Source: Bacteroidales bacterium (GTDB taxonomy: Bacteria > Bacteroidota > Bacteroidia > Bacteroidales > UBA7960). Taken from it: a stretch of 48,893 nucleotides of DNA. Under the pieces are notes generated by a model, which saw nothing but the letters and a program-made list of their open reading frames with translations, had not been told where the DNA came from and ran no database searches. Positions 25,115 to 35,400 of the stretch are shown one piece after another. The position numbers were made by a program, and so were the translations under genes. The DNA lies in contig SLCY01000006.1 in assembly GCA_007125585.1 (NCBI GenBank), forward strand, positions 1 through 48,893, given 5' to 3'. Position 1 is the first letter of the stretch. Every line of letters begins with the position of its first letter.

Positions 25115-26128
25115 TTATACCTGGGGATACTTCCTAAGCAACTCAAACGGCTTCATCAGCAGGTCAACATATTGCGCCCGCTGATAAGCATAAGGATCTT
25201 TCATGTTTGCTTTGGATAATTTGCCGCGGAAGTCATCCAACCCGGCATACCCCTTATCGTCCATCCATGCCGAAAGTTCTTTGAGCATCCTTGCCAGGTG
25301 AGAAACCTTGTGCTTGTACACAGCACTGACTACCTGTACGCAATCGGCACCTGCAAGAATCAGCCTTGCCATGTCATCACCGCTAAAAATGCCCGTATTG
25401 CTGCAAATGCTCCCCTTGACCTCTTTGTACAACAGACCGGCAAAACGTAAGGGCAAACGATAATCATTCGGCTGGCTCAAATTGAACGGAAAGTGATGAT
25501 CTTGCTTGCCAGGATCAATGTCCGGCTGAAACATTCTGTTGAACAATACGAATGCGGCAACACCCTCCTCATCCAAACGGCGGATCAGCTGCAAAGGATT
25601 GGAGTAGAAAGGGCTCATCTTGACACTGACCGGGATATCCACTTTTGCCATGACATCTTTGATGATCTTTAACTGTTCCTTTTCCAGATCACAGGAAGAT
25701 GTTTCAAAGCTTGCGGGGTTGGCATAAAAGTTCAGCTCAAGTGCATCCACACCGGTTTTTTCCATCTCCACGGCATACTCCACCCATGTTTCCGCATTCA
25801 CACAATTAAGGCTCCCGATGACTGGTATGTCCAGCGCTTTTTTCAACGCAGCCAGCTTTTCCAAATGCTCTTCAGGCCCCGCATGCCTGATGCCGGGAAA
25901 AAGGCTGATCATCTCAGCATGGCGCTCTGCATATTCATTCAGTTCTTCCTCCATTTGAAGGCTTTCCAGATTGATCTGCTCTTCAAATAAGGATTTAAAA
26001 ACGATGGCAGATGCACCGGCTTCCTCCATTTTCCTGACCACATCCGTCTCCATGCTGAGGTTGCACGCACCGACTATCAGAGGGTTCTTCAGCGTCAAAC
26101 CCATGTATTTTGTTGATAAATTTGCCAT
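25115..26128 (-). CDS. Dihydroorotate dehydrogenase-like flavoprotein
   Basis: 337 residues with the FMN-binding TIM-barrel pattern of class 1 DHODH: LKNPLIVGACNLS at the start, PVIGSLNC, VDALELNFYAN, VSVKMSPF, and the phosphate-binding end IFSGDDMARLILAGADCVQVV. The usual active-site block NxSCPN is replaced by NFYANPASFETSSC, so the classic catalytic cysteine position is not preserved. Proteins of this kind are commonly annotated as DHODH-like in Bacteroidota and are not thought to be the main PyrD. A strong AGGAGG ribosome site lies seven bases before the ATG. It is convergent with ackA. The true reaction is unknown. Confidence 0.75.
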   Translation of the reverse strand: MANLSTKYMGLTLKNPLIVGACNLSMETDVVRKMEEAGASAIVFKSLFEEQINLESLQMEEELNEYAERHAEMISLFPGIRHAGPEEHLEKLAALKKALDIPVIGSLNCVNAETWVEYAVEMEKTGVDALELNFYANPASFETSSCDLEKEQLKIIKDVMAKVDIPVSVKMSPFYSNPLQLIRRLDEEGVAAFVLFNRMFQPDIDPGKQDHHFPFNLSQPNDYRLPLRFAGLLYKEVKGSICSNTGIFSGDDMARLILAGADCVQVVSAVYKHKVSHLARMLKELSAWMDDKGYAGLDDFRGKLSKANMKDPYAYQRAQYVDLLMKPFELLRKYPQV

Positions 26129-26162
26129 ATTAAGCCTCCTTTTCGTTTATGATTTCAAGCGA

Positions 26163-26193
26163 TAAATGTAAATATATATTCTGTTTTGTGCAA
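26163..26193 (-). promoter_or_regulatory. Probable promoter of the DHODH-like gene
   Basis: On the minus strand TTG (26193-26191), a 20-base spacer, then TACATTTA (26170-26163), seven of eight positions matching TAnnTTTG. Transcription would start near 26156, about 28 bases before the start codon. Confidence 0.5.
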
Positions 26194-26383
26194 CTTTTTT
26201 TGTGCGGGGATAAGCCTTGCGCTTAATGTAAAAACATTTGGCCCTGTAACCCATTAATGATTAGCCGGGCGAAAATGTTTGATTGATGCCATGATTTTTT
26301 TTATTCCAGTTGTTTTTATTATCTTTATTTTTTGTTAATCATTGGATGTCAAACCATCAATTTGTAGAAAATACAATTTAGCC

Positions 26384-27448
26384 ATGTTTAAGCATGACCG
26401 CCGTCGTTTTTTACGCACAATGGCTGCATTGCCTGCTGCCGCCATGGCTGACAGCCTGTTGTTGAAAGGGGTTTTTTTCAATACCATAACCGCTGCAAAT
26501 CATCGTACGATGGATACACACCGATCATCATACACACCCGGGTACATCAGACTGCATCATACCGGGGAGCTAAAGGCCCGGGGACAGGTTCTTAGGGAGA
26601 GGATGCGTCATTGCGACCTATGTCCTCGCGAATGTGAAACGGACCGGTTGAGGGGGCAGCGGGGCGACTGCAATGCCAATGGCGATCTGGAGGTGTCATC
26701 TGCCAGTGCACATTTTGGCGAAGAGGAGGAGTTGGTTGGGAGAAACGGTTCCGGCACCATATTTTTCACCAATTGCTCGATGCTTTGTGTTTTTTGCATC
26801 AATTATGAGATCAGCCAGCTTGGCCATGGGCGGAAATACAACACACGCCAGCTGGCAGACATGATGTTGATGCTGCAACGCCGTGGGTGCCATAACATCA
26901 ATATAGTGACACCCTCACATTATATCCCACACATCCTCCTTGCATTGGACCAGGCCGTACCTGACGGTCTGAACATCCCTTTGGTCTACAATACCAGTGG
27001 ATGGGAAAAAGTAGAAGTCCTGGAGTTCCTGGATGGGGTCGTGGACATTTATCTGGCAGACTTCAAGTACGCCGATCCGGATGCTGCCGACAAATATTCG
27101 CCGGGAGCAGTTTGCTATCCGGAAGTGGCACAGAGAGCCATGCTTGAAATGCACCGGCAGGTGGGCGTGGCCCATGCCGATGCTGACACGCGATTGATGA
27201 ACCGGGGACTGATGATCCGTCACCTTGTGATGCCCCAAAACGTGGCCAGAAGCGACAGGGTCGTACGCTGGATCGCCAACAACCTGCCCAAAGAGACCTA
27301 CCTCAACATCATGTCACAGTATACGCCCATGTTCAAAGCCTTCGACCATCCGGAAATTGCCAGGCGCATCACACGTTCGGAGTACAGCAACGTTGTCACC
27401 ATTGCCCGGAGTGCCGGATTAACAAATCTAAGGCTGCAGATGCAATAA
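26384..27448 (+). CDS. Radical SAM protein with twin-arginine signal (PflA/PflX-like)
   Basis: 354 residues from ATG 26384. An upstream TTG at 26342 is in frame but would bury the signal sequence. The N-terminus DRRRFLR followed by a hydrophobic, Ala-rich stretch is a textbook Tat export signal. The mature part has a first cysteine group C77-x2-C80-x3-C84 and C96 (CDLCPREC, GDC), then the radical SAM cluster C131-x3-C135-x2-C138 (NCSMLCVFC). The rest is the partial TIM barrel, with NIVTPSHY and DIYLADFKYADP. It resembles COG1313 (PflX), putative pyruvate formate-lyase activating-like proteins. Substrate unknown. Export of a radical SAM enzyme is unusual. Confidence 0.82.
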   Translation: MFKHDRRRFLRTMAALPAAAMADSLLLKGVFFNTITAANHRTMDTHRSSYTPGYIRLHHTGELKARGQVLRERMRHCDLCPRECETDRLRGQRGDCNANGDLEVSSASAHFGEEEELVGRNGSGTIFFTNCSMLCVFCINYEISQLGHGRKYNTRQLADMMLMLQRRGCHNINIVTPSHYIPHILLALDQAVPDGLNIPLVYNTSGWEKVEVLEFLDGVVDIYLADFKYADPDAADKYSPGAVCYPEVAQRAMLEMHRQVGVAHADADTRLMNRGLMIRHLVMPQNVARSDRVVRWIANNLPKETYLNIMSQYTPMFKAFDHPEIARRITRSEYSNVVTIARSAGLTNLRLQMQ

Positions 27449-27521
27449 CCATGAACCGACAAAGGGGTCCCCAAAATCCGGGACAAACCGCCTGACTACT
27501 GAAAAAACCTTCCAAAATGAC

Positions 27522-27553
27522 GCAGGAGGCATCGCACGTGCGACGCCTCCTGC
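27522..27553. repeat. 32-base near-perfect palindrome after the radical SAM gene
   Basis: GCAGGAGGC (27522-27530) pairs with GCCTCCTGC (27545-27553). Between them, after a single A/C mismatch, lies TCGCACGTGCGA (27532-27543), itself a perfect palindrome. The whole can fold as a 15-bp stem with no real loop. It lies between convergent genes, 73 bases after the radical SAM stop. There is no downstream T-run on the plus strand, so it could be a cruciform, a protein site or a factor-independent terminator of atypical form. Confidence 0.6.
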
Positions 27554-27688
27554 AACTTTCTGCTACCAAAATGAAAACAACATTAACCAGAAAACAAACC
27601 ATCGAAACCCGCAGAAAGCCAAAAAGATTCCGAAATGCAATGTACGTTCATCAATATTTCATTCACAGGCAATAATGGTCGGTGCCTC

Positions 27689-28351
27689 CTACCACCTTCC
27701 CCTTCGATAAAACGGCATTGGGTTATGATAGCCTCCAAAGGGAGATTGGTGGAAATTCACCGGGGCATAGGGATCAAAACCCTTTGAAAACCCAACCTCG
27801 GCGCCAAATCGAACATTTTCTGAAACCTTGTAATCAAGACCAAGCATCATCCCCCTGGGATTTTGTTGGAAGCCTTGTTGGTTGAAGGGCGTATCCTGCA
27901 AGTCATAATTTGTCCGCTCAACCCAGGTGCCGCCGGTCAGGCTCAGGCGAGGGCTTACCTGATAAGTGCCAAAAGCATACACAGTGGTGGAAAAAAAGTG
28001 CCCCCCCGTGCCGGGAAGTATTTGTTCACCACCGGCCATAGGCTGATCCAGGAGCAACATCCCCTGCATGGTACCTGAGCGCGCAGAGGTAAAGATGGTT
28101 CCAATGTTCAGCTGGAGGTCATTGCTTACATCCCAGTTAAGACGTGGTGCAATGGTGTTTGTGAACATGTTGCCCGCAGGTCCGGCCGTCATGAAGCGGC
28201 TGCCAATGTCAAGGGAGAGATATGGCGTTGCCGGGAAAACAGGGGCCCTGTCCTGGAACAAGCCCTCAGCACCATCCTGCGCAGCAAGCGGTGAACCGCA
28301 CATTACCGTGAGTGCGAGCAAAATGCCTGTAAAGATGTGCCTTGATTTCAT
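27689..28351 (-). CDS. Small secreted protein, probable outer-membrane beta-barrel
   Basis: 220 residues from ATG 28351; an ATG nine bases upstream (28360) is also in frame. Signal peptide: hydrophobic core IFTGILLALTVMCG with likely cleavage after PLAAQ. The mature protein has alternating polar and hydrophobic segments of strand length, such as LSLDIGSRFM, LQLNIGTIFTS, HFFSTTVYAFGTYQ, LSLTGGTWVER and VRFGAEVGFSKGF, as expected for an outer-membrane barrel of about eight strands. The last 30 residues are rich in Pro, Gly, Tyr and Phe and end with RRGRW rather than the usual final aromatic strand. No named family recognised; function unknown. Confidence 0.65.
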   Translation of the reverse strand: MKSRHIFTGILLALTVMCGSPLAAQDGAEGLFQDRAPVFPATPYLSLDIGSRFMTAGPAGNMFTNTIAPRLNWDVSNDLQLNIGTIFTSARSGTMQGMLLLDQPMAGGEQILPGTGGHFFSTTVYAFGTYQVSPRLSLTGGTWVERTNYDLQDTPFNQQGFQQNPRGMMLGLDYKVSENVRFGAEVGFSKGFDPYAPVNFHQSPFGGYHNPMPFYRRGRW

Positions 28352-28370
28352 CGTCACCATTTTAACCTAA

Positions 28371-28402
28371 CAAAAATAATAAAAAAACAAAACCTGTCCA
28401 AA
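28371..28402 (-). promoter_or_regulatory. Promoter of the small secreted barrel-like gene
   Basis: On the minus strand TTTG (28402-28399), 20 bases, then TATTTTTG (28378-28371). Transcription would begin near 28364, so the ATG at 28351 has a leader of about 14 bases and is favoured over the ATG at 28360. Confidence 0.6.
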
Positions 28403-28419
28403 CACAACAACATAAATCT

Positions 28420-28450
28420 TTGCAGAATCGGTAATCCCGTTACCCTGCAA
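28420..28450. repeat. Inverted repeat between divergent barrel and patatin genes
   Basis: TTGCAG (28420-28425) and GGTAA (28430-28434) are mirrored by TTACC (28440-28444) and CTGCAA (28445-28450). The result is an 11-bp stem with a four-base bulge and a five-base loop. It lies between the two predicted divergent promoters, a typical place for an operator. Confidence 0.4.
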
Positions 28451-28528
28451 CAGCAACAGGTCTTCTGCCGCAATTCAGGACAGCCCAAATACTTTTCCTT
28501 TTTTGACTTTAACCCTGTCGTCAACAGC

Positions 28529-28560
28529 TTTGTTTTGAATCTGTTTATTGATTATATTTA
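28529..28560 (+). promoter_or_regulatory. Probable promoter of the patatin gene
   Basis: TTTG at 28529-28532, 20 bases, then TATATTTA at 28553-28560 (seven of eight positions of TAnnTTTG). The predicted start near 28566 leaves a leader of about 35 bases. Confidence 0.5.
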
Positions 28561-28600
28561 CAGTGTTACCCAGATGAATTTGACAAACACCAGGTAAACC

Positions 28601-29356
28601 ATGAAAAAGAAATACGAATACGGGCTGGTGCTCAGCGGTGGCGGCACCCGTGGATTTGCTCACCTTGGTGCCATCAAGGCATTGGAAGAAAATGGGATCA
28701 GGCCAGATATCATATCAGGCGTAAGTGCCGGGGGGATCGTCGGGGCTTTGTACGCCGATGGCCAGGATGCTGAAGCAGCATTAAAGGCGCTCATCACCAA
28801 GAACCTGCTGGGCTTCTTAAAGCTGATGATCCCCAAAAAGGGCTTGCTGAAGATGACAGGTTTTGAAAAAACCCTGAGAAAAACGCTGAAGGCCAAACGA
28901 TTTGAAGACCTGAAGATCCCACTGATCCTTCATGCGGTAAATATCAACACCGTCGAATATACACGTTTTGACAAAGGCGACCTCATCCAGGCCATCAAAG
29001 CGTCCTCTTCCATTCCTGTTGTGTTTCCCCCGGTTGATATCGATGGCCACCAATACCTTGACGGTGGCATTGTTAACAATTTTCCTGTAGAGCCCCTTGT
29101 AGATCAATGCAAAACCATCATTGGCATCAACGTAAACCCTCTTGGCCCGGAATATAATATCAGCAACCTGAAAACCATTGCCATTCGCTCCTTCCACCTT
29201 TCAATGCGCAACCATGCCGAAAGCCGCAAAGAAGAGTGCGATATTTACGTCGAACCCGAAGGGGTGCAGAAATACGGTATCCTTGACCTGGCCAATGCCA
29301 GAGAGGTTTTTGACCTGGGTTATAAAAAGGCCCTCGAGGTGCTTCAAAAAAAATAA
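28601..29356 (+). CDS. Patatin-like phospholipase (RssA type)
   Basis: 251 residues, no signal peptide, so cytoplasmic. Contains the oxyanion glycine motif GGGTRG (residues 13-18), the nucleophile elbow GVSAG with Ser42, and the Asp of the dyad in YLDGG (Asp154). These three motifs define bacterial patatins with Ser-Asp catalysis. Length fits the short YchK/RssA group. Expected reaction: hydrolysis of acyl esters of phospholipids or lysophospholipids; physiological substrate unknown. It stands alone, with its own promoter, about 120 bases before cysS. Confidence 0.88.
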   Translation: MKKKYEYGLVLSGGGTRGFAHLGAIKALEENGIRPDIISGVSAGGIVGALYADGQDAEAALKALITKNLLGFLKLMIPKKGLLKMTGFEKTLRKTLKAKRFEDLKIPLILHAVNINTVEYTRFDKGDLIQAIKASSSIPVVFPPVDIDGHQYLDGGIVNNFPVEPLVDQCKTIIGINVNPLGPEYNISNLKTIAIRSFHLSMRNHAESRKEECDIYVEPEGVQKYGILDLANAREVFDLGYKKALEVLQKK

Positions 29357-29443
29357 CCGGTGCTTTTCCAATGGTTTCAATCTCTTTCTGATGGTTTTTC
29401 TTTACGGCTCAAAGTATTGCCGGGGGATGAAACCAAAGTTTTT

Positions 29444-29451
29444 TACCTTTG
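29444..29451 (+). promoter_or_regulatory. -7 box of cysS
   Basis: TACCTTTG, a perfect TAnnTTTG, ends 24 bases before the cysS ATG. The nearest TTG upstream (29417-29419) is 24 bases away, longer than the usual spacer, so the -33 element is uncertain. Confidence 0.5.
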
Positions 29452-29475
29452 TTCTTTCTCAGAAGCACAAAGACC

Positions 29476-30951
29476 ATGGCAACGCAATCATTGAAAATTT
29501 ACGACTCACTGACGAGGAGGAAGGGGGCATTCACTCCCCTGGGTCCGCCTTTTGTAGGCCTGTATGTGTGCGGCCCCACGGTTTATGGTGATGCCCATCT
29601 TGGGCATGCCCGGCCGGCGGTGACCTTTGACATGGTTTTCAGGTATCTGAAACATCTTGGATACAAGGTACGCTATGTTCGGAACATCACTGATGTCGGT
29701 CATTTGGAAAGTGACGCAGACCACGGGGAGGACAAGATCGCGAAACAGGCAAGGATAGCGCAACTGGAGCCCATGGAGGTGGTACAATACTATTCGGACC
29801 GCTATCATGAGGACATGGAGAAGATGAACGTACTAAAGCCCAGCATAGAGCCCAGGGCTTCCGGGCATATCATCGAACAGATTGAAATGGTCAAAGCCAT
29901 CCTGGATGCGGGTTTTGCTTATAGTGTGAACGGCTCGGTATATTTCGACGTTCAGGGCTACAACGAAGCGTACCAGTACGGAAAGCTTAGTGGCCGTGCC
30001 ATCGAAGACATGATAGCCGGCAACAGGGAGCTGGAAGGACAGGCAGAGAAGCGGCATCCGGCCGATTTCGCTTTATGGAAGAAAGCATCGCCCGGACATA
30101 TCATGCGATGGCCTTCGCCCTGGGGTGAAGGCTTCCCCGGATGGCACCTGGAGTGCTCTGCCATGAGTGCCAAGTACCTGGGCGACGAATTTGACATCCA
30201 CGGTGGCGGGATGGACCTTCTGTTCCCGCACCATGAATGTGAGATCGCACAGTCTAATGCCGCTTTTGGCAAAGATGCAGTCCGCTGGTGGATGCACAAC
30301 AACATGATCACCATCAACGGGCAGAAGATGGGTAAATCGCTGGGCAACTTCATCACTTTACGTGAATTTTTCACAGGCAGCCACAAAGGGCTAAACAGGG
30401 CGTACAGTCCCATGACCATACGCTTTTTCATCTTGCAGGCACACTACAGAAGCACCCTTGATTTCAGCAATGAGGCATTGGAAGCGGCAGAGAGGGGCCT
30501 GAAACGTTTGTTGCAGGGCATGGAGACCTTAGACAACCTGAAGGCTTCCGCAACCTCTTCGGCCGACCTGACGGCATTGCCTGATAAATGCCAGGAGGCA
30601 ATGAATGACGACTTCAACAGCCCCATTGCCATCGCCCACCTCTTCGATGCCGTAAAGGTCATCAATGCTGTCAAAGACAGTCAGGAAACATTAAGTGCCC
30701 CTGACCTTGACATGCTGCGCGGCTGTTTCAGGGAGTTCGTGGTGAACATCTTCGGTTTGTCACAGGAAAAAGAGTCAGGCAACCAAAAAAATAAAGAGAT
30801 CATCAACGGCCTGATGGACCTCCTCCTGGATCTGCGGCAAGAAGCGCGCCGGCGCAAGGACTGGGTCACTGCGGACAAGCTTCGTGACGCGCTCGAAAGA
30901 CTCAACATCACCGTAAAAGACGGAAAAGAAGGGGCGACATGGGAGTTATAA
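29476..30951 (+). CDS. cysS: Cysteinyl-tRNA synthetase
   Basis: 491 residues from ATG 29476; an upstream in-frame TTG at 29449 lies within the predicted leader region. Class I signatures: HLGH at residues 41-44 (HIGH motif) and KMGKS at 284-288 (KMSKS motif). Zinc ligand Cys32 in YVCGPTVYG, the later [10 protein letters not shown] cysteine, and [15 protein letters not shown] are also present. The C-terminal helical region and short tail are normal. It charges tRNA-Cys. The end overlaps the end of the convergent TolC-family gene by six bases. Confidence 0.97.
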   Translation: MATQSLKIYDSLTRRKGAFTPLGPPFVGLYVCGPTVYGDAHLGHARPAVTFDMVFRYLKHLGYKVRYVRNITDVGHLESDADHGEDKIAKQARIAQLEPMEVVQYYSDRYHEDMEKMNVLKPSIEPRASGHIIEQIEMVKAILDAGFAYSVNGSVYFDVQGYNEAYQYGKLSGRAIEDMIAGNRELEGQAEKRHPADFALWKKASPGHIMRWPSPWGEGFPGWHLECSAMSAKYLGDEFDIHGGGMDLLFPHHECEIAQSNAAFGKDAVRWWMHNNMITINGQKMGKSLGNFITLREFFTGSHKGLNRAYSPMTIRFFILQAHYRSTLDFSNEALEAAERGLKRLLQGMETLDNLKASATSSADLTALPDKCQEAMNDDFNSPIAIAHLFDAVKVINAVKDSQETLSAPDLDMLRGCFREFVVNIFGLSQEKESGNQKNKEIINGLMDLLLDLRQEARRRKDWVTADKLRDALERLNITVKDGKEGATWEL

Positions 30952-32262
30952 ATACTCCAGGATCCTTCCGGAATAATGCAACAGCGATATCTCTGCCAAC
31001 TTGGCGTGGTACTGGATAGAAACAAGCCGCTCCTCTGCTTCCAGGAGGTTTTTTTGCACCTCCCTCAGTTCTATCCCTGACAGGTCACCCAGCCGGTAAC
31101 GTTCCATGGCGATGGCAAGGGTCTCATAGGCCACTGAGAGATTTTGTGACTCCATTTCCACCAGGCGAAGGTTGTTAAGGTATATGTTATAGGTGGTGAT
31201 CAGATCGGCCATCAGGCTGTTTTCAATATCTTCATAACGAAGCCGGCTGTTTTCTACCCCAATGGTTGCATTATTTACCCTGCGGCGTTGGTTGAGCCCG
31301 TCGAACAAGTTGAGCCCTACGGTGATCCCATAATTCATCCCGTAGGTTTGCTGGTCACTGAAGGACCCCGACTGAAAGGTGTTGTGCGAAAAAGCATAGG
31401 CCGTACTGAGACTCACGTATGGATAAGCCTGGGATCGGGCAATTTTTTTATCCTGCCGCGAAAGGGTTTTGTCCCTGGCGGCCATTTGTATTGCCGTATT
31501 GTTTTTTCTGACCGATGCTTCCAGCGTGGAGAAGATGAGAATGTCGTTGAGCGGTATAATGGTATCTGCAGGCTGAAGGTTAAACCGAAGATCCTCCATG
31601 GCCATCAATTCATTTAACCTCACACGCGACGCCCTTACCACCTCCTCCTGCCTTGTCATACGCGAGCTGTCGGCATTGAGGAACACCTCTGCCTGCAACA
31701 GCTGCAACTTAGAACCCGAACCGATCAGAAAACGCTCTTCATCGATACGCATCCTTTCCCTCGACAGATCCACTGCAAACTTCAGGTTGGTCAGCAAACG
31801 CTGTTGTTGAATCAGGTTATAGTATTCGGCTGTAATGGTCGCTACAAGATTTTCAATGGCCATTTGGGTGTTCAGTTCACCCATCTCCTTCAAAACAGCC
31901 AGTCTGTCATAACTGGTCTGAACACGGAACCCGTCGAAGACGGTCCAGCCAAGGCCCATGTTCACATTGGCCACCGTATTGTGGATATTGCGCAGGGAGG
32001 TCCCATGGCCCTCAAAATCAGTACGGTCAGTGTTCTGGTACGTGCCGGCATACTGTGTGCGCAAGTCGACAGAAGGAAAAAACCCGGCATTGCCCAGGCT
32101 GAAATTGTTGGTTGAGACTTGTTCATTGTTTCTTGCCATCCGGATGGAGTAATTGTTTTCCAGCCCGATGGCGATCACATCCTGCAGGCTCAGCTGCTGC
32201 TGGGCATGCAGCCCTGTGAGAGTTAAAAGAAATGCGAGAATGTGTAGTGGAAGCTGTTTCAT
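30946..32262 (-). CDS. TolC-family outer-membrane efflux channel
   Basis: 438 residues from ATG 32262; ATG 32268 is an alternative. Signal peptide with core [16 protein letters not shown]. The mature protein has the duplicated OEP pattern: long helical stretches such as [21 protein letters not shown] and [21 protein letters not shown], with beta-strand segments [13 protein letters not shown] and [13 protein letters not shown], the inner repeat landmark (LFDG). It forms the outer-membrane duct of a tripartite pump. It is the last gene of the adaptor > RND pump > channel operon, 173 bases after the pump. Overlaps cysS end on the other strand by six bases. Confidence 0.92.
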   Translation of the reverse strand: MKQLPLHILAFLLTLTGLHAQQQLSLQDVIAIGLENNYSIRMARNNEQVSTNNFSLGNAGFFPSVDLRTQYAGTYQNTDRTDFEGHGTSLRNIHNTVANVNMGLGWTVFDGFRVQTSYDRLAVLKEMGELNTQMAIENLVATITAEYYNLIQQQRLLTNLKFAVDLSRERMRIDEERFLIGSGSKLQLLQAEVFLNADSSRMTRQEEVVRASRVRLNELMAMEDLRFNLQPADTIIPLNDILIFSTLEASVRKNNTAIQMAARDKTLSRQDKKIARSQAYPYVSLSTAYAFSHNTFQSGSFSDQQTYGMNYGITVGLNLFDGLNQRRRVNNATIGVENSRLRYEDIENSLMADLITTYNIYLNNLRLVEMESQNLSVAYETLAIAMERYRLGDLSGIELREVQKNLLEAEERLVSIQYHAKLAEISLLHYSGRILEYL

Positions 32263-32329
32263 AATCATTACCGGTATGTCTTGTTATCGGCTTATAAATT
32301 GTGGTTGCAAGTTGCAGTTTTTTATGTTC

Positions 32330-32342
32330 GGGAATGCTTCCC
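32330..32342. repeat. Small hairpin between the RND pump and TolC-family genes
   Basis: GGGAA, loop TGC, TTCCC. It lies in the 173-base gap inside the efflux operon. Without a clear T-run it is not a convincing terminator, but it could slow transcription or stabilise a processed end. Confidence 0.25.
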
Positions 32343-32435
32343 ACATTTAAGGGGCATGGGGTTCAGGGTGCCCGGTTTTCACAGTCCGGTCGATGAGCCA
32401 ACGATGATAAAACACATTGCCCTGTTTCGGTGAGA

Positions 32436-35400
32436 TCATTCTGATTCTTTGATGTTTGCTGATTCTGTTGAAATATATGAATAAACGGCCGGTACTACAA
32501 AGAGGGTGAGGAAGGTGGACAGTGCGAGGCCACCGATCACTGCCACACCCATTGCCATCCTTCCTTCGGCGCCTTCGCCGAATCCAAGCGTCAGGGGCAT
32601 TACTCCCAGCATGGTCGACAGGCTTGTCATCAGGATTGGGCGAAAGCGTGCGGCAGCGGCGTATTTAATGGCTTCCATCTTCTGCATGCCGGCTTGTTTG
32701 CGCTGATTGGCGAACTCCACCATGAGGATGCCATTTTTTGACACCAGGCCGATCAACATGATGATGCCTATCTGGCTGAAAATATTCATGGTAATGCCAA
32801 AGTACCACATGAACACCAGGGCACCTGTGATGGCCAGGGGCACCGTCATCATCACAATGAACGGGTCTTTGAAGCTTTCAAACTGTGCAGAGAGCACCAG
32901 GAAGATCAGGATGATGGCCAGCACAAACGCAAAGACCAGGCTGGAGGAGCTCTCTTCGTAGTCTTTGGAGTCACCGGCCAATGCCGTCCTGAAGGTCTCA
33001 TCCAGCACCTCGTCAGCGATTTTATGCATTTCGTCAATGCCCTCGCTAATTGTCCTTCCCGGGGCCAGGTTGGCGGAAACCGTTGCAGAAACAAAGCGGT
33101 TGTAACGGTAAAGTTGGGGTGGTGCGGTGTGTTCGTGCAAAGAGACCAGGTTGTCCAGCTGAATCATGTCACCATGGTTGTTGCGGACATAAAGAGACCT
33201 CAGGTCAAGTGGCGTGTTTCTGTTTTCCCGGCTCAGCTCACCGAGCACCTGGTATTGTTTCCCGTGCATGAAAAAATAGCCGAAGCGCTGTCCGCTAAGT
33301 GCCAGCTGGAGGGTCTGGCCGATATTGTGTGTGGATACCCCCATGGCATTGGCTTTGTCGCGGTCGATATGTATTTGCATTTCCGGCAGGTTGAATCGCA
33401 GGTTGACATCGGCCATCTGCAATACCGGGTTGTCATTGGCCCGCTCCATGAATGCGGGCAATACGTCCCTGAGCCGGTCAATACTTTGGGCTTGCAGTAC
33501 ATATTGCACAGGCCTTCCCGACCGGCGGCCACCGAAGGTCGACTGCTGGTTCACAAAGGCTATCGCCCGCGTTTTGTCGCGCAAGGCAACCGAGAGCCTG
33601 TCAGCGATCTCCTGCTGTGAGGCATCACGCTCGCGGGGTTTCTTCAACATCACACGTACATTCGACCACCCGCCAAACACCATGGAAGAAATGGCTTCCC
33701 GCTCCGGGACCAGCTCTTCAGCAAGCAGGGCTATCTCGTCAATATAATCGCGCATGAATTCATAAGTGGTGCCTTCAGGGGCACGGGCATTGATGGTGAG
33801 CATCGACCTGTCTTCCAGTGGCGCCATCTCACCCGGAATATTGCTGTATAACAACACCACCAGTCCGGCAGCAGCAAACAGGATGACAAAGGCCATCCAC
33901 CGGCGTGAGAGAAAACGGTCCAGGGCATTTGTGTATGTAAGGTTCAATGATTTAAAAAACCCTTCTGTATGAGTATAAAACCGTCCTTTTCTGACCCGCT
34001 GCTTCAATATCTTGGTAGAGATCATTGGGGTGAAGCTCAGTGCCACAAAAGAAGAGATCAGCACAGCGCCGGCGATCACAATGCTGAATTCCCTGAACAG
34101 CCGCCCTGTCATTCCTTCAAGGAAAACGATGGGGAAAAATACCGCTACCAGGGTAATGGTTGTGGCGATGATGGCAAAGAATATCTCCCTGGAGCCGGCA
34201 AGCCCGGCCTCGATGGGTTTCATCCCCTGTTCTATTTTCACGTAGATATTCTCCATCATCACAATGGCGTCATCCACCACCAGTCCGATGGCCAGCACAA
34301 CGGCAAGCAGGGTGAGCACATTGATGGAAAATCCTGCAGCATACATAATGAAGAAGGAGCCGATCAGTGACACCGGGATCACAAGCACAGGGATGATGGT
34401 GGTACGCCAGTCGCGCAGGAACAGGAAAATGATGATCACCACCAGGGTGAAGGCAATAAAGATCGTATTGCGCACTTCATTGATGGATGAACGGATAAAC
34501 TCGGTATTGTCAAACCCGATATTGATTGTGACATCGTCCGGGAGGTCTCTTTCGATCATGGCCAGCCTGCGATACACTTCATCGGTGATATCAATATGGT
34601 TGGACCCCGGCTGCGGGACGATGGCATTGCCCACGAGTGGCACCCCGTCGCGTCGCACGATCCCCCGGAGGTTTTCTGGTCCGAGCTCTGCACGGCCAAT
34701 GTCCCGGAGCCGTACCACACGACCATTGTCTTCACTGATGATCATGTTGTTGAATTCGTCAGGGGTAGACATTAACCCAAGGGTGCGGATGGTCAGTTCC
34801 ACCGTATTGCCCTCAATGCTTCCTGACGGGAATTCCACATTCTCTCTCTGCAGTGCATTCCTGACGTCGAGTGGTGTGAGGCTGTAACCGGCCATCTTTG
34901 AAGGATCAAGCCACAAGCGCATGGCATATCGTTTCTGGCCCCAGATATGGATGCCGCTGACGCCCGGGATCGTCTGCAACTGTTCGCGCAGTGTCAGTTC
35001 CGCTATTTCTGACAACTCCAGCAGGTTCCGGGTTTCACTCTCCACGGTAACGAACATGATGGGGCTGGCATCGGCATCTGCCTTGGAAACAATGGGTGGA
35101 TCGACATCCCTGGGCAACATACGCTGTGCCTGCGCTACCTTGTCACGCACATCATTGGCAGCGGCTTCCATGTCAACACTCAACTCAAACTCGACAGTAA
35201 TGTTGCTCCTCCCCTGCCGGCTCACGCTGGTAAGGGTCCGTATTCCCGGAACAGAGTTGATGGCCTGCTCCAGGGGCTCTGTGATCTGCGTCTCTATCAC
35301 ATCGGAGTTGGCGCCGGGATAAGAGGTGCGGACAGAAATGATGGGGGGGTCGACGCTGGGAAACTCTCTCACGCCAAGATAAGTCATCCCAATCAGTCCA

